This document shows, one piece after another, positions 1-6,624 of a DNA stretch of 7,221 bases. The DNA comes from Peptostreptococcaceae bacterium. Lineage in GTDB: Bacteria; Bacillota_A; Clostridia; Peptostreptococcales; Anaerovoracaceae. The translations under genes were made by a program, and so were the position numbers. Where the stretch lies: contig JAENWH010000091.1 of NCBI GenBank assembly GCA_016650135.1, positions 1-7,221 of the forward strand. Direction: 5' to 3'. Each line of letters opens with the position of its first letter. Positions within the stretch are counted from its first letter, which is position 1. Below the pieces are notes generated by a model. It was not told the DNA's origin, searched no databases, and was given only the letters and a program-made list of their open reading frames with translations.

Positions 1-255
1 CGCGAAAATGAATGGGAGGCTGTTGAAGAATGGCTTTGGAACAACTGGGATGATTGCATTGCTCTTTCCTTTTTGCCTTATAATGACAGTTTCTATGAAA
101 TGCTTCCTTATGAAGCAATTTCAAAAGAAGAGTACGAAAAAAGAGTGTCAGAAATGAAACCATTTGTACCATCATTATTAAAACAATTTGAGCTTGGGGA
201 AGATAACAGGGAACTTGATAGTGAATGCAGTAATGGAATTTGCCCGGTCCGCTAA
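1..255 (+). CDS. nrdJ: Adenosylcobalamin-dependent (class II) ribonucleotide reductase, C-terminal fragment
   Basis: The frame is open from the first base and ends with TAA at 253-255, giving the last 84 residues of a longer protein whose start lies outside the window. Class II reductases convert ribonucleotides to deoxyribonucleotides using coenzyme B12 instead of an oxygen-dependent radical. The visible part contains LPYNDSFYEMLPYEAISKEEY, the Pro/Tyr-rich stretch seen near the end of monomeric RTPR-type enzymes. It finishes with ECSNGICPVR, whose CxxxxC pair matches the flexible tail cysteines that re-reduce the active-site disulfide by exchange with thioredoxin. An internal TTG at 73 is in frame but is not a real start, because the family match continues upstream of it. 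The catalytic barrel, substrate and allosteric sites are not visible, so assignment to NrdJ over another reductase class rests on this tail alone. Confidence 0.82.
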   Translation, partial: RENEWEAVEEWLWNNWDDCIALSFLPYNDSFYEMLPYEAISKEEYEKRVSEMKPFVPSLLKQFELGEDNRELDSECSNGICPVR

Positions 256-266
256 GAAAAAATTAT

Positions 267-273
267 AAAGGAG
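267..273 (+). promoter_or_regulatory. Ribosome binding site deciding the citrate synthase start
   Basis: AAAGGAG lies in the 22-nt gap after the reductase stop. Two adjacent in-frame ATG codons follow, at 278 and 281. The spacing is 4 nt to the first and 7 nt to the second, so the second ATG is the better-placed start; the two proteins differ by only one methionine. No separate promoter is obvious in this short gap, which suggests co-transcription with the upstream gene. Confidence 0.75.
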
Positions 274-280
274 ATATATG

Positions 281-1693
281 ATGAAATCAAATCAAAGAGA
301 TAAGGCGAATTCCCATAGAGGATTAACTAATTTAGATAGTAAATTTTTGGAAATTTCTCCAAAAATTAAGGAATTAACAGAACTATGTGTTAAAAATAGT
401 TCGATAGAACAAGAACTCTATTCAAAATATGAAGTTAACAGAGGTCTAAGAGATGTTAACGGCAATGGCGTTTTGACCGGACTCACGGAAATTTCAGAAA
501 TTCAAGCATTTAAGATGGATGATGGGCAGAAGATTCCTTGTGAAGGGGAACTTATGTATAGGGGAATTGACATTGAGAAAATTGTAGATGGCTTCATTAG
601 TGAAAAAAGATTTGGGTTTGAAGAAGTTACATATCTCCTTATATTTGGAAAACTTCCGAAGCAAGAGGAGTTGAATGAATTTATAAGACTTTTGGCAGAG
701 TATAGAACCTTGCCGGTAAGTTTTGTCAGGGATACTATTATGAAATCTCCAACTTTGGATATGATGAATACTTTGGCAAGAAGTGTGTTGACTTTACACT
801 CTTATGATCCAAAGGCAAATGATATAAGCCTCCCAAATGTCTTAAGGCAGTGTCTTGAACTTGTGGCTGTATTCCCAGTGCTATCAGTTTATGGATATCA
901 AACCTACCTGCATTATTTTATGGATGAGAGTCTTGTCATACATAAGCCGAAATCAGAATTATCGACGGCTGAAAACATATTACATATGCTGAGATCAGAT
1001 AGCAGCTACACCGAATTGGAAGCCAGAATTCTTGATGTTGCACTTGTACTTCATGCGGAACATGGTGGCGGAAACAATTCGACATTTACCACGCGTGTTG
1101 TATCATCTTCAGGCACTGATACTTATTCAGCTATTACGGCAGCAATAGGATCACTAAAAGGGCCAAAACATGGTGGCGCAAATATAAAAGTTGTTGAGAT
1201 GTTTGAAGACTTGAAAAAGAACGTTTCGGACTGGACCGACGAAAAGCAAATTTACGAATACTTAAAGGATTTAATTGATAAAAAAGGTTTTGATAAATCC
1301 GGTTTGATTTATGGTATGGGTCATGCAGTATATTCATTATCTGATCCAAGAGCAAATATATTTAAAAAATTTGTAAAGGACCTTTCTGAAGAAAAAGGCA
1401 GAACCGAGGAATTTAAATTATATGCAATGGTTGAAAAAATAGCAGCTGAAGTTATTTCGAATGAACGTAAAATCTATAAAGGAGTAAGCGCTAATATTGA
1501 CTTTTACAGTGGATTCGTTTACAGTATGTTGAATTTGCCTCTTGAGCTCTTTACACCAATTTTTGCGATTGCCCGTATTTCTGGTTGGAGTGCCCACAGA
1601 ATGGAAGAGTTGATTAATGCCAGTAAAATAATTAGACCTGCGTACAAAAGTGTCGCGGCCAGAAAAGACTATACAGCGTTAAAGGATAGATAA
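281..1693 (+). CDS. gltA: Citrate synthase (si-type; citrate/2-methylcitrate synthase family)
   Basis: This enzyme condenses acetyl-CoA with oxaloacetate to give citrate, the entry to the oxidative branch of the TCA cycle and to glutamate synthesis in anaerobes; it acts in the cytoplasm. Numbered from the ATG at 281 (470 aa), the family signatures are in order: LHAEHGGGNNS with H261, GSLKGPKHGGAN with the catalytic H297, GMGHAVYSLSDPRA with H348 and R357, NIDFYSG with the catalytic D407, and ARISGW with R432. All three members of the His-His-Asp catalytic set are therefore present. The protein is longer than the roughly 370-430 aa of many bacterial enzymes, mainly through an N-terminal extension of about 50-60 residues before the conserved core, which is familiar in clostridial members. 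A 2-methylcitrate synthase activity cannot be excluded from sequence, but no propionate-catabolism genes are nearby. The alternative start at 278 adds one Met. Confidence 0.93.
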   Translation: MKSNQRDKANSHRGLTNLDSKFLEISPKIKELTELCVKNSSIEQELYSKYEVNRGLRDVNGNGVLTGLTEISEIQAFKMDDGQKIPCEGELMYRGIDIEKIVDGFISEKRFGFEEVTYLLIFGKLPKQEELNEFIRLLAEYRTLPVSFVRDTIMKSPTLDMMNTLARSVLTLHSYDPKANDISLPNVLRQCLELVAVFPVLSVYGYQTYLHYFMDESLVIHKPKSELSTAENILHMLRSDSSYTELEARILDVALVLHAEHGGGNNSTFTTRVVSSSGTDTYSAITAAIGSLKGPKHGGANIKVVEMFEDLKKNVSDWTDEKQIYEYLKDLIDKKGFDKSGLIYGMGHAVYSLSDPRANIFKKFVKDLSEEKGRTEEFKLYAMVEKIAAEVISNERKIYKGVSANIDFYSGFVYSMLNLPLELFTPIFAIARISGWSAHRMEELINASKIIRPAYKSVAARKDYTALKDR

Positions 1694-1720
1694 AAAAGAT
1701 ATAGTCGATTGAGGTATATT

Positions 1721-1897
1721 ATGAAAAAGAACGATAAAATAAAATTAATTAAAGAAAAAAAGAAAGAAATGATAGCGGAAACTAAAAATTATTTTTCAAA
1801 TGAGAGAAATGAAGAAATAGGAGATTTGGCATCAAATCTGATTTTGGATTTTATAATTGAAAAATTCGGTCACAGCAGATGGTTGATAAACGTATAA
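1721..1897 (+). CDS. DUF2164-family small protein, C-terminally truncated
   Basis: This 58-residue protein starts at ATG 1721, preceded by GAGG at 1711-1714 with 6-nt spacing; an in-frame TTG at 1709 overlaps that site and is unlikely to be used. Residues about 16-50 (including YFSNERNEEIGDLASNL and ILDFIIEKFG) match the DUF2164 pattern of a basic start, YF, an acidic stretch, then a hydrophobic LLDFxxExxG helix. The function of the family is unknown. Members usually run to about 80 residues and continue with a conserved GPxFYNQG-like tail. Here the match stops near G50 and the sequence ends in HSRWLINV. The last four codons fall inside the left arm of the inverted repeat at 1886-1897, whose TAA is the stop. 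I infer truncation by insertion or rearrangement, so it may be a pseudogene. The gene begins 27 nt after the citrate synthase stop. Confidence 0.62.
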   Translation: MKKNDKIKLIKEKKKEMIAETKNYFSNERNEEIGDLASNLILDFIIEKFGHSRWLINV

Positions 1898-1947
1898 TTT
1901 ATCTATTAGTATTAAGTTTCTAATCTTTACTATTGGTTTATACGTTT
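1888..1947. repeat. Left hairpin of the CGTATAA repeat cluster
   Basis: AAACGTATAA at 1888-1897 pairs with TTATACGTTT at 1938-1947, a perfect 10-bp stem around a 40-nt AT-rich loop. The left arm contains the stop codon of the truncated DUF2164 gene. The stem is AT-rich and no U-run follows it, so it is not a classical terminator. Confidence 0.6.
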
Positions 1948-2012
1948 TAAAGCAGAAAGTAGTGTTTTAGGATAACCCATTTATTTACATTTATCTGCCA
2001 ACGGTAAAATTG

Positions 2013-2060
2013 ATAAGGAAAGCGTATAAAAACATTCTTGTTTTTATACGCTTTCCTTAT
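2013..2060. terminator. Perfect 21-bp hairpin, possible bidirectional terminator
   Basis: Bases 2013-2033 are the exact reverse complement of 2040-2060, leaving a 6-nt loop, ATTCTT. The stem includes GGAAAGCG at its base and a CGTATAAAAAC inner half, so it shares the CGTATAA core with the flanking hairpins. It sits between convergent genes, where a terminator serving both strands is expected. The outer stem ends in TTCCTTAT on either strand, which gives only a weak U-rich tail. Terminator function is therefore an inference, whereas the palindrome is directly visible. Confidence 0.5.
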
Positions 2061-2154
2061 TCAAATATTGCATTTAGTATAATTTTTATTAAAATACTTC
2101 ATTATCAACGATTCGCGCTGCTCTTTTTTATACTAATTATATGGAATTAATTAT

Positions 2155-2191
2155 ATAAACGTATAATTTCAAAAAATCTTTATACGTTTAT
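2155..2191. repeat. Right hairpin of the CGTATAA repeat cluster
   Basis: ATAAACGTATAA at 2155-2166 pairs perfectly with TTATACGTTTAT at 2180-2191, giving a 12-bp stem with a 13-nt loop containing an A6 run. It lies about 80 nt beyond the stop of the TolC-like gene on the minus strand and mirrors the left hairpin at 1888-1947. Confidence 0.62.
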
Positions 2192-2271
2192 GTCCAACAT
2201 TACAACAAATTTGACAATTATAATATCTCATCCAAAAAAACATAAAAAAGCAGTTAAAGTTTAAACAAAAC

Positions 2272-3459
2272 CTATAAATTTGCTGCAGTTATTCCAATTC
2301 CTGCAGCAAGGTTGTAATCCTCAACTGCAAGCTTAAACTCAAGCAGACTGTTAGCTTGGCTTAATTGAGCATTGTATTGTGTGATTTGAGCCTGCTGAAC
2401 GTCGGAAAGCGTTGACATTCCAACACTATAACGTGATTCGGCAATCCTTGTGGCTTCCTCAGCATTCAAAACATTCTGCTTTCCAGTCTGTACTATATGG
2501 TATTTTTCTGTCATGGCTGAATACTTTGATCTTATATCCATTTCTATTGTAGCGGGCATAATATCAACATTGCTCTGCGCCATCAGAAGCTTAGTTTCAG
2601 CGGTTAAATATTTTGCTGAAGATGTAGGGTATGCTTTATAATTGTTGAAGTTAAGTTGCGCAAGTTCAAGATTATATGTAGCCTGCTTGATTTCATTTCT
2701 GTTTTCTAGGGCAGCTTTTATTGCATCCTCAAGTGAAGTCTCCGACAGGTCACTCTCTTGTATGCTATCTGTCAGTACTAGCTCCTGTAATAAATCGTAG
2801 CCCAGGTATATGTTAAAATTCATCTTGAGGTTTTCAAGAGTATTCTTTGCTGATATGGATTGATCTTCTGCGGTTTTTACATTTATTGTGGCATTCAGCA
2901 CATCCGCCTTTGAAACGGTTCCTTGCTCATATTTTTGATTTGCTGCAACCAGTAATTTTTCTTTCAAAGAAAGGTTGTTCTGAGCGATAGCGAGTTTTTG
3001 CGCAGCATTTTCAATGGTAAAATATTTTTCAAAAGCGTCTCTATTCATTTTACTAAGTCTTGCTGTGTTATTTGCTTCAATCATTGAGGCGGCAAACTTC
3101 TTCTGTGCAGCATACATTTTATTGTTTGCACTGCTATATGAGGAGAAATCTGTTGATGCATTGGCAGCAGCTTCTTGCTTGATTGCAGTCGAATAGGATT
3201 CCGCATAGCCTTTGGCAACAGCTTCGTCACTTTTTTTATTTAAATCCAACTGTTTTCTAGTTGAGCTGCTCTCTAGTTTAGTATATGCATCTTGCAATGT
3301 AAGAGTAATTGCATTACTTGATGTCGTTGTTACTTCTGCAGCCTCAGTCGCTGCGGCAGTAGTATTGGTATTAACGCTGTCCGCAAAGGTGGTGAAAGGA
3401 GATATGAACGTACATCCTAAAACTAGCAGAGTAACCACACTTAAAATTTTAATTTTCAT
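2272..3459 (-). CDS. TolC-family (outer-membrane-efflux-like) protein, short form
   Basis: This 395-residue secreted protein is the exit-duct member of the efflux operon. An N-terminal signal peptide (K2, K4, hydrophobic 5-20) is followed by a Thr/Ala-rich linker to about residue 50, then almost continuous Ala/Gln/Asn-rich helical sequence. The duplicated family motif appears twice, as YEQGTVSKADVLNA (177-190) and YSVGMSTLSDVQQAQ (344-358), matching the two-repeat coiled-coil architecture of TolC. It is shorter than canonical TolC (about 470 aa), and the places where beta strands should sit (about residues 90-115 and 275-290) are brief and not strand-like, so an outer-membrane barrel looks absent. 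LLVLGC at 11-16 fits a lipobox, with cleavage after A26 the alternative. GAGG at 3468-3471 lies 8 nt before the ATG. It follows the permease gene after 61 nt; TATAAA on the minus strand at 3483-3488 in that gap is only a weak internal promoter candidate. Confidence 0.85.
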   Translation of the reverse strand: MKIKILSVVTLLVLGCTFISPFTTFADSVNTNTTAAATEAAEVTTTSSNAITLTLQDAYTKLESSSTRKQLDLNKKSDEAVAKGYAESYSTAIKQEAAANASTDFSSYSSANNKMYAAQKKFAASMIEANNTARLSKMNRDAFEKYFTIENAAQKLAIAQNNLSLKEKLLVAANQKYEQGTVSKADVLNATINVKTAEDQSISAKNTLENLKMNFNIYLGYDLLQELVLTDSIQESDLSETSLEDAIKAALENRNEIKQATYNLELAQLNFNNYKAYPTSSAKYLTAETKLLMAQSNVDIMPATIEMDIRSKYSAMTEKYHIVQTGKQNVLNAEEATRIAESRYSVGMSTLSDVQQAQITQYNAQLSQANSLLEFKLAVEDYNLAAGIGITAANL

Positions 3460-3520
3460 TAACTATGCCTCTTTTCATTTATTTTATAATCATATTTTAT
3501 TAATTTATGCAATCTTAATA

Positions 3521-4708
3521 TCATTCACTTCGTAAAGCATCTATTGGGTTCAGATTGCTGGCTTTTCTAGCCGGAGTCCAGCCAAAAACAATTCCGACAC
3601 CTGCAGAAAATCCTACGCCCAGGATAATAGAAGATATTGTTGGAGAAAAACCAACGCCTATTATCTTACAGATTACCACTGAAAGCAATAAACCTGTAAT
3701 AACGCCTATTACACCTCCAATAATGGAAAGAAATATAGATTCTACTATAAACTGGAGTTGAATCTGTCCCGGCTCAGCGCCAAGAGCTTTCCTAAGGCCT
3801 ATTTCTTTTGTTCTTTCACTTACAGAGGTAAGCATCATATTCATGATTCCAATTCCGCCAACAAGAAGTGAAATGGAAGCAATACCGGCAAGCATAATTG
3901 TCAGCATGTTCTTCATTGAGTTCATGGTTGCAATTAAAGTATCCATATTCATAATATTATAACTGTCTTTTTTATAATTGAAATCTTTATCTAGAAGGCT
4001 TCCCAGATCAGCTAGTACTTGAGTTGAATAAGCAGTATCTGAAATATAAACCTCGACACTTATTATATTTGAAACACCTAGTACTTTCAGCGCATTCTGG
4101 TAGGGTATAATCACGGACGGATCCGTGGAAGTTTCACCGCTAAAGCCTGCCATAAGGGAAGTGTCGTTTTCCATTACGCCGATGATCACATAACTGAGCC
4201 CGCCAATATTAACATGTTGATTAACTGGATTTTCTCCTGGGAATAATTTGCTTGCAAGTGCTTGATTAATTATGCATTCATAACTGTTTCCACCCATATC
4301 GAGTTTGTTAAATCCTCTTCCAAGAGTTATAGTGCTGCTTTTGCTTTGAAAATAGATATCGTTCTTACCTTTTACAGGGACATCCTCTATTACTGTTCCT
4401 TTTCTTTCCACTGAGCTGACCCCGTCAAGTGATGGCGCTACGCCAGATACATGATCAACCTTTGACAATTCGGTAATTTCAGAATCGGTTAAACCGCTTT
4501 TTAACGCAGTCCCGTAGGCAGTAATGGTTACGTTCCCTGCTCCAAGCTGGTCAAACTGGCTCATCATTGAACCCGTTACCCCTTGCACCACTGTAATGAG
4601 GGTTATAACTGAAGCGATACCAATGACTATACCTAAGGTGGTAAGAAATGAACGCATTCTGTTATTTACTACAGTTTCCCAAGCCATACTTATAGATTCT
4701 TTAAGCAT
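3521..4708 (-). CDS. MacB-type ABC transporter permease (FtsX/MacB family)
   Basis: This 395-residue inner-membrane protein has the four-helix MacB layout: a helix at about 20-42, a large extracytoplasmic MacB_PCD-type domain to about 260, then helices at about 268-292, 321-347 and 357-377. Family landmarks are RSFLTTLGIVIGIASVI at the first helix, SERTKEIGLRKALGA (297-311) on the cytoplasmic loop that contacts the ATPase, and PARKASNLNPIDALR (379-393) at the C-terminus. MacB proteins work by mechanotransmission: ATP hydrolysis moves the outer domain to push substrate through the adaptor and duct, rather than moving substrate across the membrane. In enterobacterial MacB the ATPase and permease are fused; here they are separate. 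The start overlaps the ATPase stop by 8 nt and is preceded by a strong GAGGAGGG (4717-4724, 8-nt spacing), which suggests translational coupling. The substrate is not indicated by sequence. Confidence 0.93.
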   Translation of the reverse strand: MLKESISMAWETVVNNRMRSFLTTLGIVIGIASVITLITVVQGVTGSMMSQFDQLGAGNVTITAYGTALKSGLTDSEITELSKVDHVSGVAPSLDGVSSVERKGTVIEDVPVKGKNDIYFQSKSSTITLGRGFNKLDMGGNSYECIINQALASKLFPGENPVNQHVNIGGLSYVIIGVMENDTSLMAGFSGETSTDPSVIIPYQNALKVLGVSNIISVEVYISDTAYSTQVLADLGSLLDKDFNYKKDSYNIMNMDTLIATMNSMKNMLTIMLAGIASISLLVGGIGIMNMMLTSVSERTKEIGLRKALGAEPGQIQLQFIVESIFLSIIGGVIGVITGLLLSVVICKIIGVGFSPTISSIILGVGFSAGVGIVFGWTPARKASNLNPIDALRSE

Positions 4709-5393
4709 TTTCAGTACCCTCCTCGGTTAAAACACCATCTAAGATCCTAATAAGTCTTCCAGCTTGCTTGGCGATCTTTTCATCGTGGGTGATGATGATG
4801 ATTGTTCGCCCTTCTCTATTCAGCTCATGAAAAAGCTCGATAATTTGTGCTCCGGTTTTTTGGTCAAGAGCCCCCGTAGGCTCATCGGCTAAAAGAATTG
4901 TTGGATTTGCAGCGATAGCTCTTGCTATTGCCACACGCTGCTGCTGGCCCCCTGATAACTGGTTAGGACGGTAATTTATTCGGTTTTCAAGTCCTACACG
5001 ACGAAGCATTTCTTCAGCTCGTTCTAGTCTTTCAAGTTTTTTAACTCCCGCATAAATCAGAGGAAGAGCCACATTTTTTAATGCGCTTTGCTTAGGCAGT
5101 AAATGAAAAGATTGAAATATAAAACCAATTTCTTCTCTTCGTACTTTTGCCAGAGTTTTTTCATCCTGTTCACTAATTTTTTTGCCTGATAATATATATT
5201 CTCCAGACGTAGGTATATCCAGACAGCCTATAATATTCATAAGTGAGGTTTTCCCAGAACCTGAAGGCCCTAATATTGCAAGAAATTCACCTTCATAAAC
5301 TGTCAGACTGATTTCTTTTAAAACGGTGGAGGATTCTTCTCCCATCTGATAGGTTTTTACGATATTACTCATTTTAAATATTTCATTACGCAT
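4701..5393 (-). CDS. MacB/LolD-type ABC transporter ATP-binding protein
   Basis: This 230-residue cytoplasmic ATPase powers the adjacent permease. All nucleotide-binding motifs are intact and in order: Walker A GPSGSGKT (42-49), Q-loop Q94 in [10 protein letters not shown], signature LSGGQQQR (146-153), Walker B ILLADEP with catalytic E171, D-loop GALD (174-177), and switch H203 in ITHD. The sequence from the Q-loop through [11 protein letters not shown] is characteristic of the MacB/LolD/FtsE-like group rather than importers. Its AAGGAG (5402-5407) overlaps the stop of the adaptor gene, with 7-nt spacing to ATG 5391-5393. The adaptor gene ends only 11 nt upstream, so the genes form a tight operon. 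Length is normal for the family. Confidence 0.96.
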   Translation of the reverse strand: MRNEIFKMSNIVKTYQMGEESSTVLKEISLTVYEGEFLAILGPSGSGKTSLMNIIGCLDIPTSGEYILSGKKISEQDEKTLAKVRREEIGFIFQSFHLLPKQSALKNVALPLIYAGVKKLERLERAEEMLRRVGLENRINYRPNQLSGGQQQRVAIARAIAANPTILLADEPTGALDQKTGAQIIELFHELNREGRTIIIITHDEKIAKQAGRLIRILDGVLTEEGTENA

Positions 5394-5404
5394 TTCATCG
5401 CTCC

Positions 5405-6520
5405 TTAATTGCCTTGATTGCCGGGTTTTCCAGCTCGTTGACCACCCGAAAAGTTTGATGTAGATGAAACGACAGGTACCATTACAGTTGTGCCTTCTTT
5501 AATTCCACTTTTAATTTCAACAAGTGCGCCATTATTTATACCTAATACGACATAAGCTCTGTTTAAATCGCCATTGGAATCTTTATACTGCACGTAAGTT
5601 TTGTTTGATGCATCAAACTGTATTGCGTCATAAGGAACAGTAATAACATTTTTCGCGCTGCTCACGGTTATTTTTGCAACAACAGACATACCTACTCTAA
5701 GATTGTCGGGTTTGTCAAATGTTATTATTGTGGGAAAGTATGATACGCCATTTACCACATCTGCTTTTTTCGATATCTTGGTGACGGTTCCTTTTACCGT
5801 TTCACTTAATGCATTTACGGTAATTTCTGCCTTCTGCCCTTCTGCAAGGAAGCCAACATCATATTCATCCACTTTAACACTAACTTGAAGTGTATCATAA
5901 TTAACGATTTCTAATATCTTTGTTCCATTGGTTACAGATTCATTTTCGGCTACATTAATTTCAATAACCTCACCATTAACCTTTGCTTTTACACTCGTTT
6001 CATCCTTTTGATTCATTACCGACTGATAATTGGCCTGAGTCTGAGTCAACTGATTTTTGGCACTGGTAAGAGAATTGACTGCACTTTCATATTCCTGCCT
6101 GGAAACGGCTCCGTCATTATAAAGTACTGTTAAACGTGAAGCATTTGTTTCTGCAGTGGTAACGGCCAACTGTGACGAGGATAGAGATGCCTGAGCCGAT
6201 GTGACTGAAGCATCAATGTTGGTATTGTCATAATCAAGAAGGGTCTGATCTTTTTTAACCTGATCTCCTTCTGATATGTAGAATTTTTTAACAGGATACA
6301 TATTGGAGGCATACACAATTTGGCTCTCTGCCGCATCTATGTTGCCTTCATAACTATAATAGGTACTGATATCTTGATAAGTTGCTTTGGCTTCAGTGGT
6401 AGCCACAGCTTTAGTGGCTTTTGGCATCGTGATAACTGCTGCCACAACAACAACAAGCGCCAAAATGGAAACCACTATAATTATTTTCTTCTTTTTACTT
6501 AACTCTCTAAATTTTTTCAT
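5405..6520 (-). CDS. Efflux periplasmic-adaptor (membrane fusion) protein, MacA/HlyD type
   Basis: This 371-residue first gene of the operon encodes the adaptor linking the MacB-type transporter to the TolC-like duct. Residues 1-12 are basic, and a single membrane helix spans about 13-30, with the rest outside the cell membrane. Next come the first lipoyl half-motif (about 69-100, including VKKFYISEGDQVKKDQTLLDYD), a Ser/Ala/Gln-rich alpha-helical hairpin (about 102-170, with the family's DGAVSRQEYESA), the second lipoyl half (about 175-208), a beta-barrel domain (about 209-287), and a membrane-proximal domain (about 288-350). The last 20 residues are a flexible Gly/Asn/basic tail (SGGQRAGKPGNQGN), common in Gram-positive adaptors. 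AGAGG at 6529-6533 lies 8 nt before the ATG. No lipobox is present, so anchoring should be by the N-terminal helix. Confidence 0.94.
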   Translation of the reverse strand: MKKFRELSKKKKIIIVVSILALVVVVAAVITMPKATKAVATTEAKATYQDISTYYSYEGNIDAAESQIVYASNMYPVKKFYISEGDQVKKDQTLLDYDNTNIDASVTSAQASLSSSQLAVTTAETNASRLTVLYNDGAVSRQEYESAVNSLTSAKNQLTQTQANYQSVMNQKDETSVKAKVNGEVIEINVAENESVTNGTKILEIVNYDTLQVSVKVDEYDVGFLAEGQKAEITVNALSETVKGTVTKISKKADVVNGVSYFPTIITFDKPDNLRVGMSVVAKITVSSAKNVITVPYDAIQFDASNKTYVQYKDSNGDLNRAYVVLGINNGALVEIKSGIKEGTTVMVPVVSSTSNFSGGQRAGKPGNQGN

Positions 6521-6624
6521 TATATTTTCCTCTCGTTTTGTATTGATAATGTTATAATAAGTTATTAATATTAACTCAGTGTTAAGTAAACCTGTATAGT
6601 GTATAATTAAAATGGGAGAAATAT
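6521..6624. promoter_or_regulatory. Divergent regulatory region between the efflux operon and the response regulator
   Basis: This 104-bp region must serve both divergent transcription units. For the plus strand, an extended -10, TGtTATAAT, lies at 6550-6558 without a good -35; a second TATAAT at 6602-6607 is only 18 nt from the regulator's ATG, leaving almost no leader. For the minus strand, TATAAC (6556-6551) overlaps the plus-strand extended -10, with only a poor -35-like CTGAGT at 17-bp spacing. TTAAC (6571-6575) and TTAAG (6582-6586) repeat with an 11-bp period, the spacing typical of OmpR/PhoB-family operators, and TTAATATTAA at 6565-6574 is a palindrome. Promoter and operator roles are inferred. 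Confidence 0.45.

Larger units (their letters stand above)
1886..2191. mobile_element. Putative MITE-like element bounded by 12-bp inverted repeats
   Basis: ATAAACGTATAA at 1886-1897 and TTATACGTTTAT at 2180-2191 are perfect inverted repeats about 306 bp apart, outer edge to outer edge. Second, inward copies lie near each end: TTATACGTTT at 1938-1947 and ATAAACGTATAA at 2155-2166. Each end can thus form its own hairpin, and ATAAACGTATAATTT is also a direct repeat (1886-1900 and 2155-2169). The interior has no convincing open reading frame and carries a third, perfect palindrome. The truncated coding sequence at the left edge supports an insertion. I found no clear target-site duplication, and the true left border could lie slightly upstream, near 1871, where the DUF2164 match ends. 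A cluster of regulatory hairpins is the alternative reading. Confidence 0.42.
1898..2271. other. Non-coding AT-rich gap between convergent genes
   Basis: No protein-coding gene or recognisable tRNA or rRNA was seen in these 374 bases. The gap holds most of the inverted-repeat cluster (to 2191), then about 80 AT-rich bases leading to the end of the TolC-like gene. That last part has A-runs at 2234-2240 and 2244-2249, which read as U-runs in the minus-strand transcript, but no strong GC stem precedes them. Confidence 0.6.

Noticed and set aside
1134..1355. Minus-strand open frame within citrate synthase.
   Set aside because: It is antisense to the conserved active-site region of the enzyme and has no independent support.
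2112..2123. TTCGCGCTGCTC occurs here and again inside the adaptor gene near 5654.
   Set aside because: A single shared 12-mer in a 7-kb window is within chance expectation, and one copy is ordinary coding sequence.
1886..2191. CRISPR-like array, because a short motif recurs several times.
   Set aside because: Repeats are short, alternate in orientation and are irregularly spaced, with no constant-length spacers and no cas genes nearby.
2196..2240. A frame right of the repeat reading YNKFDNYNISSKKT, considered as the displaced tail of the DUF2164 protein.
   Set aside because: DUF2164 tails have a YNQGxxD-like spacing; here only the YN pair matches and the Asp is at the wrong distance, so this is probably chance in AT-rich DNA.
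3212..3535. Plus-strand open frame of 107 codons opposite the TolC-like gene.
   Set aside because: It lies antisense to a well-supported gene, has no convincing ribosome site, and its hydrophobic composition is what the complement of Ala/Gln/Asn-rich codons would give.
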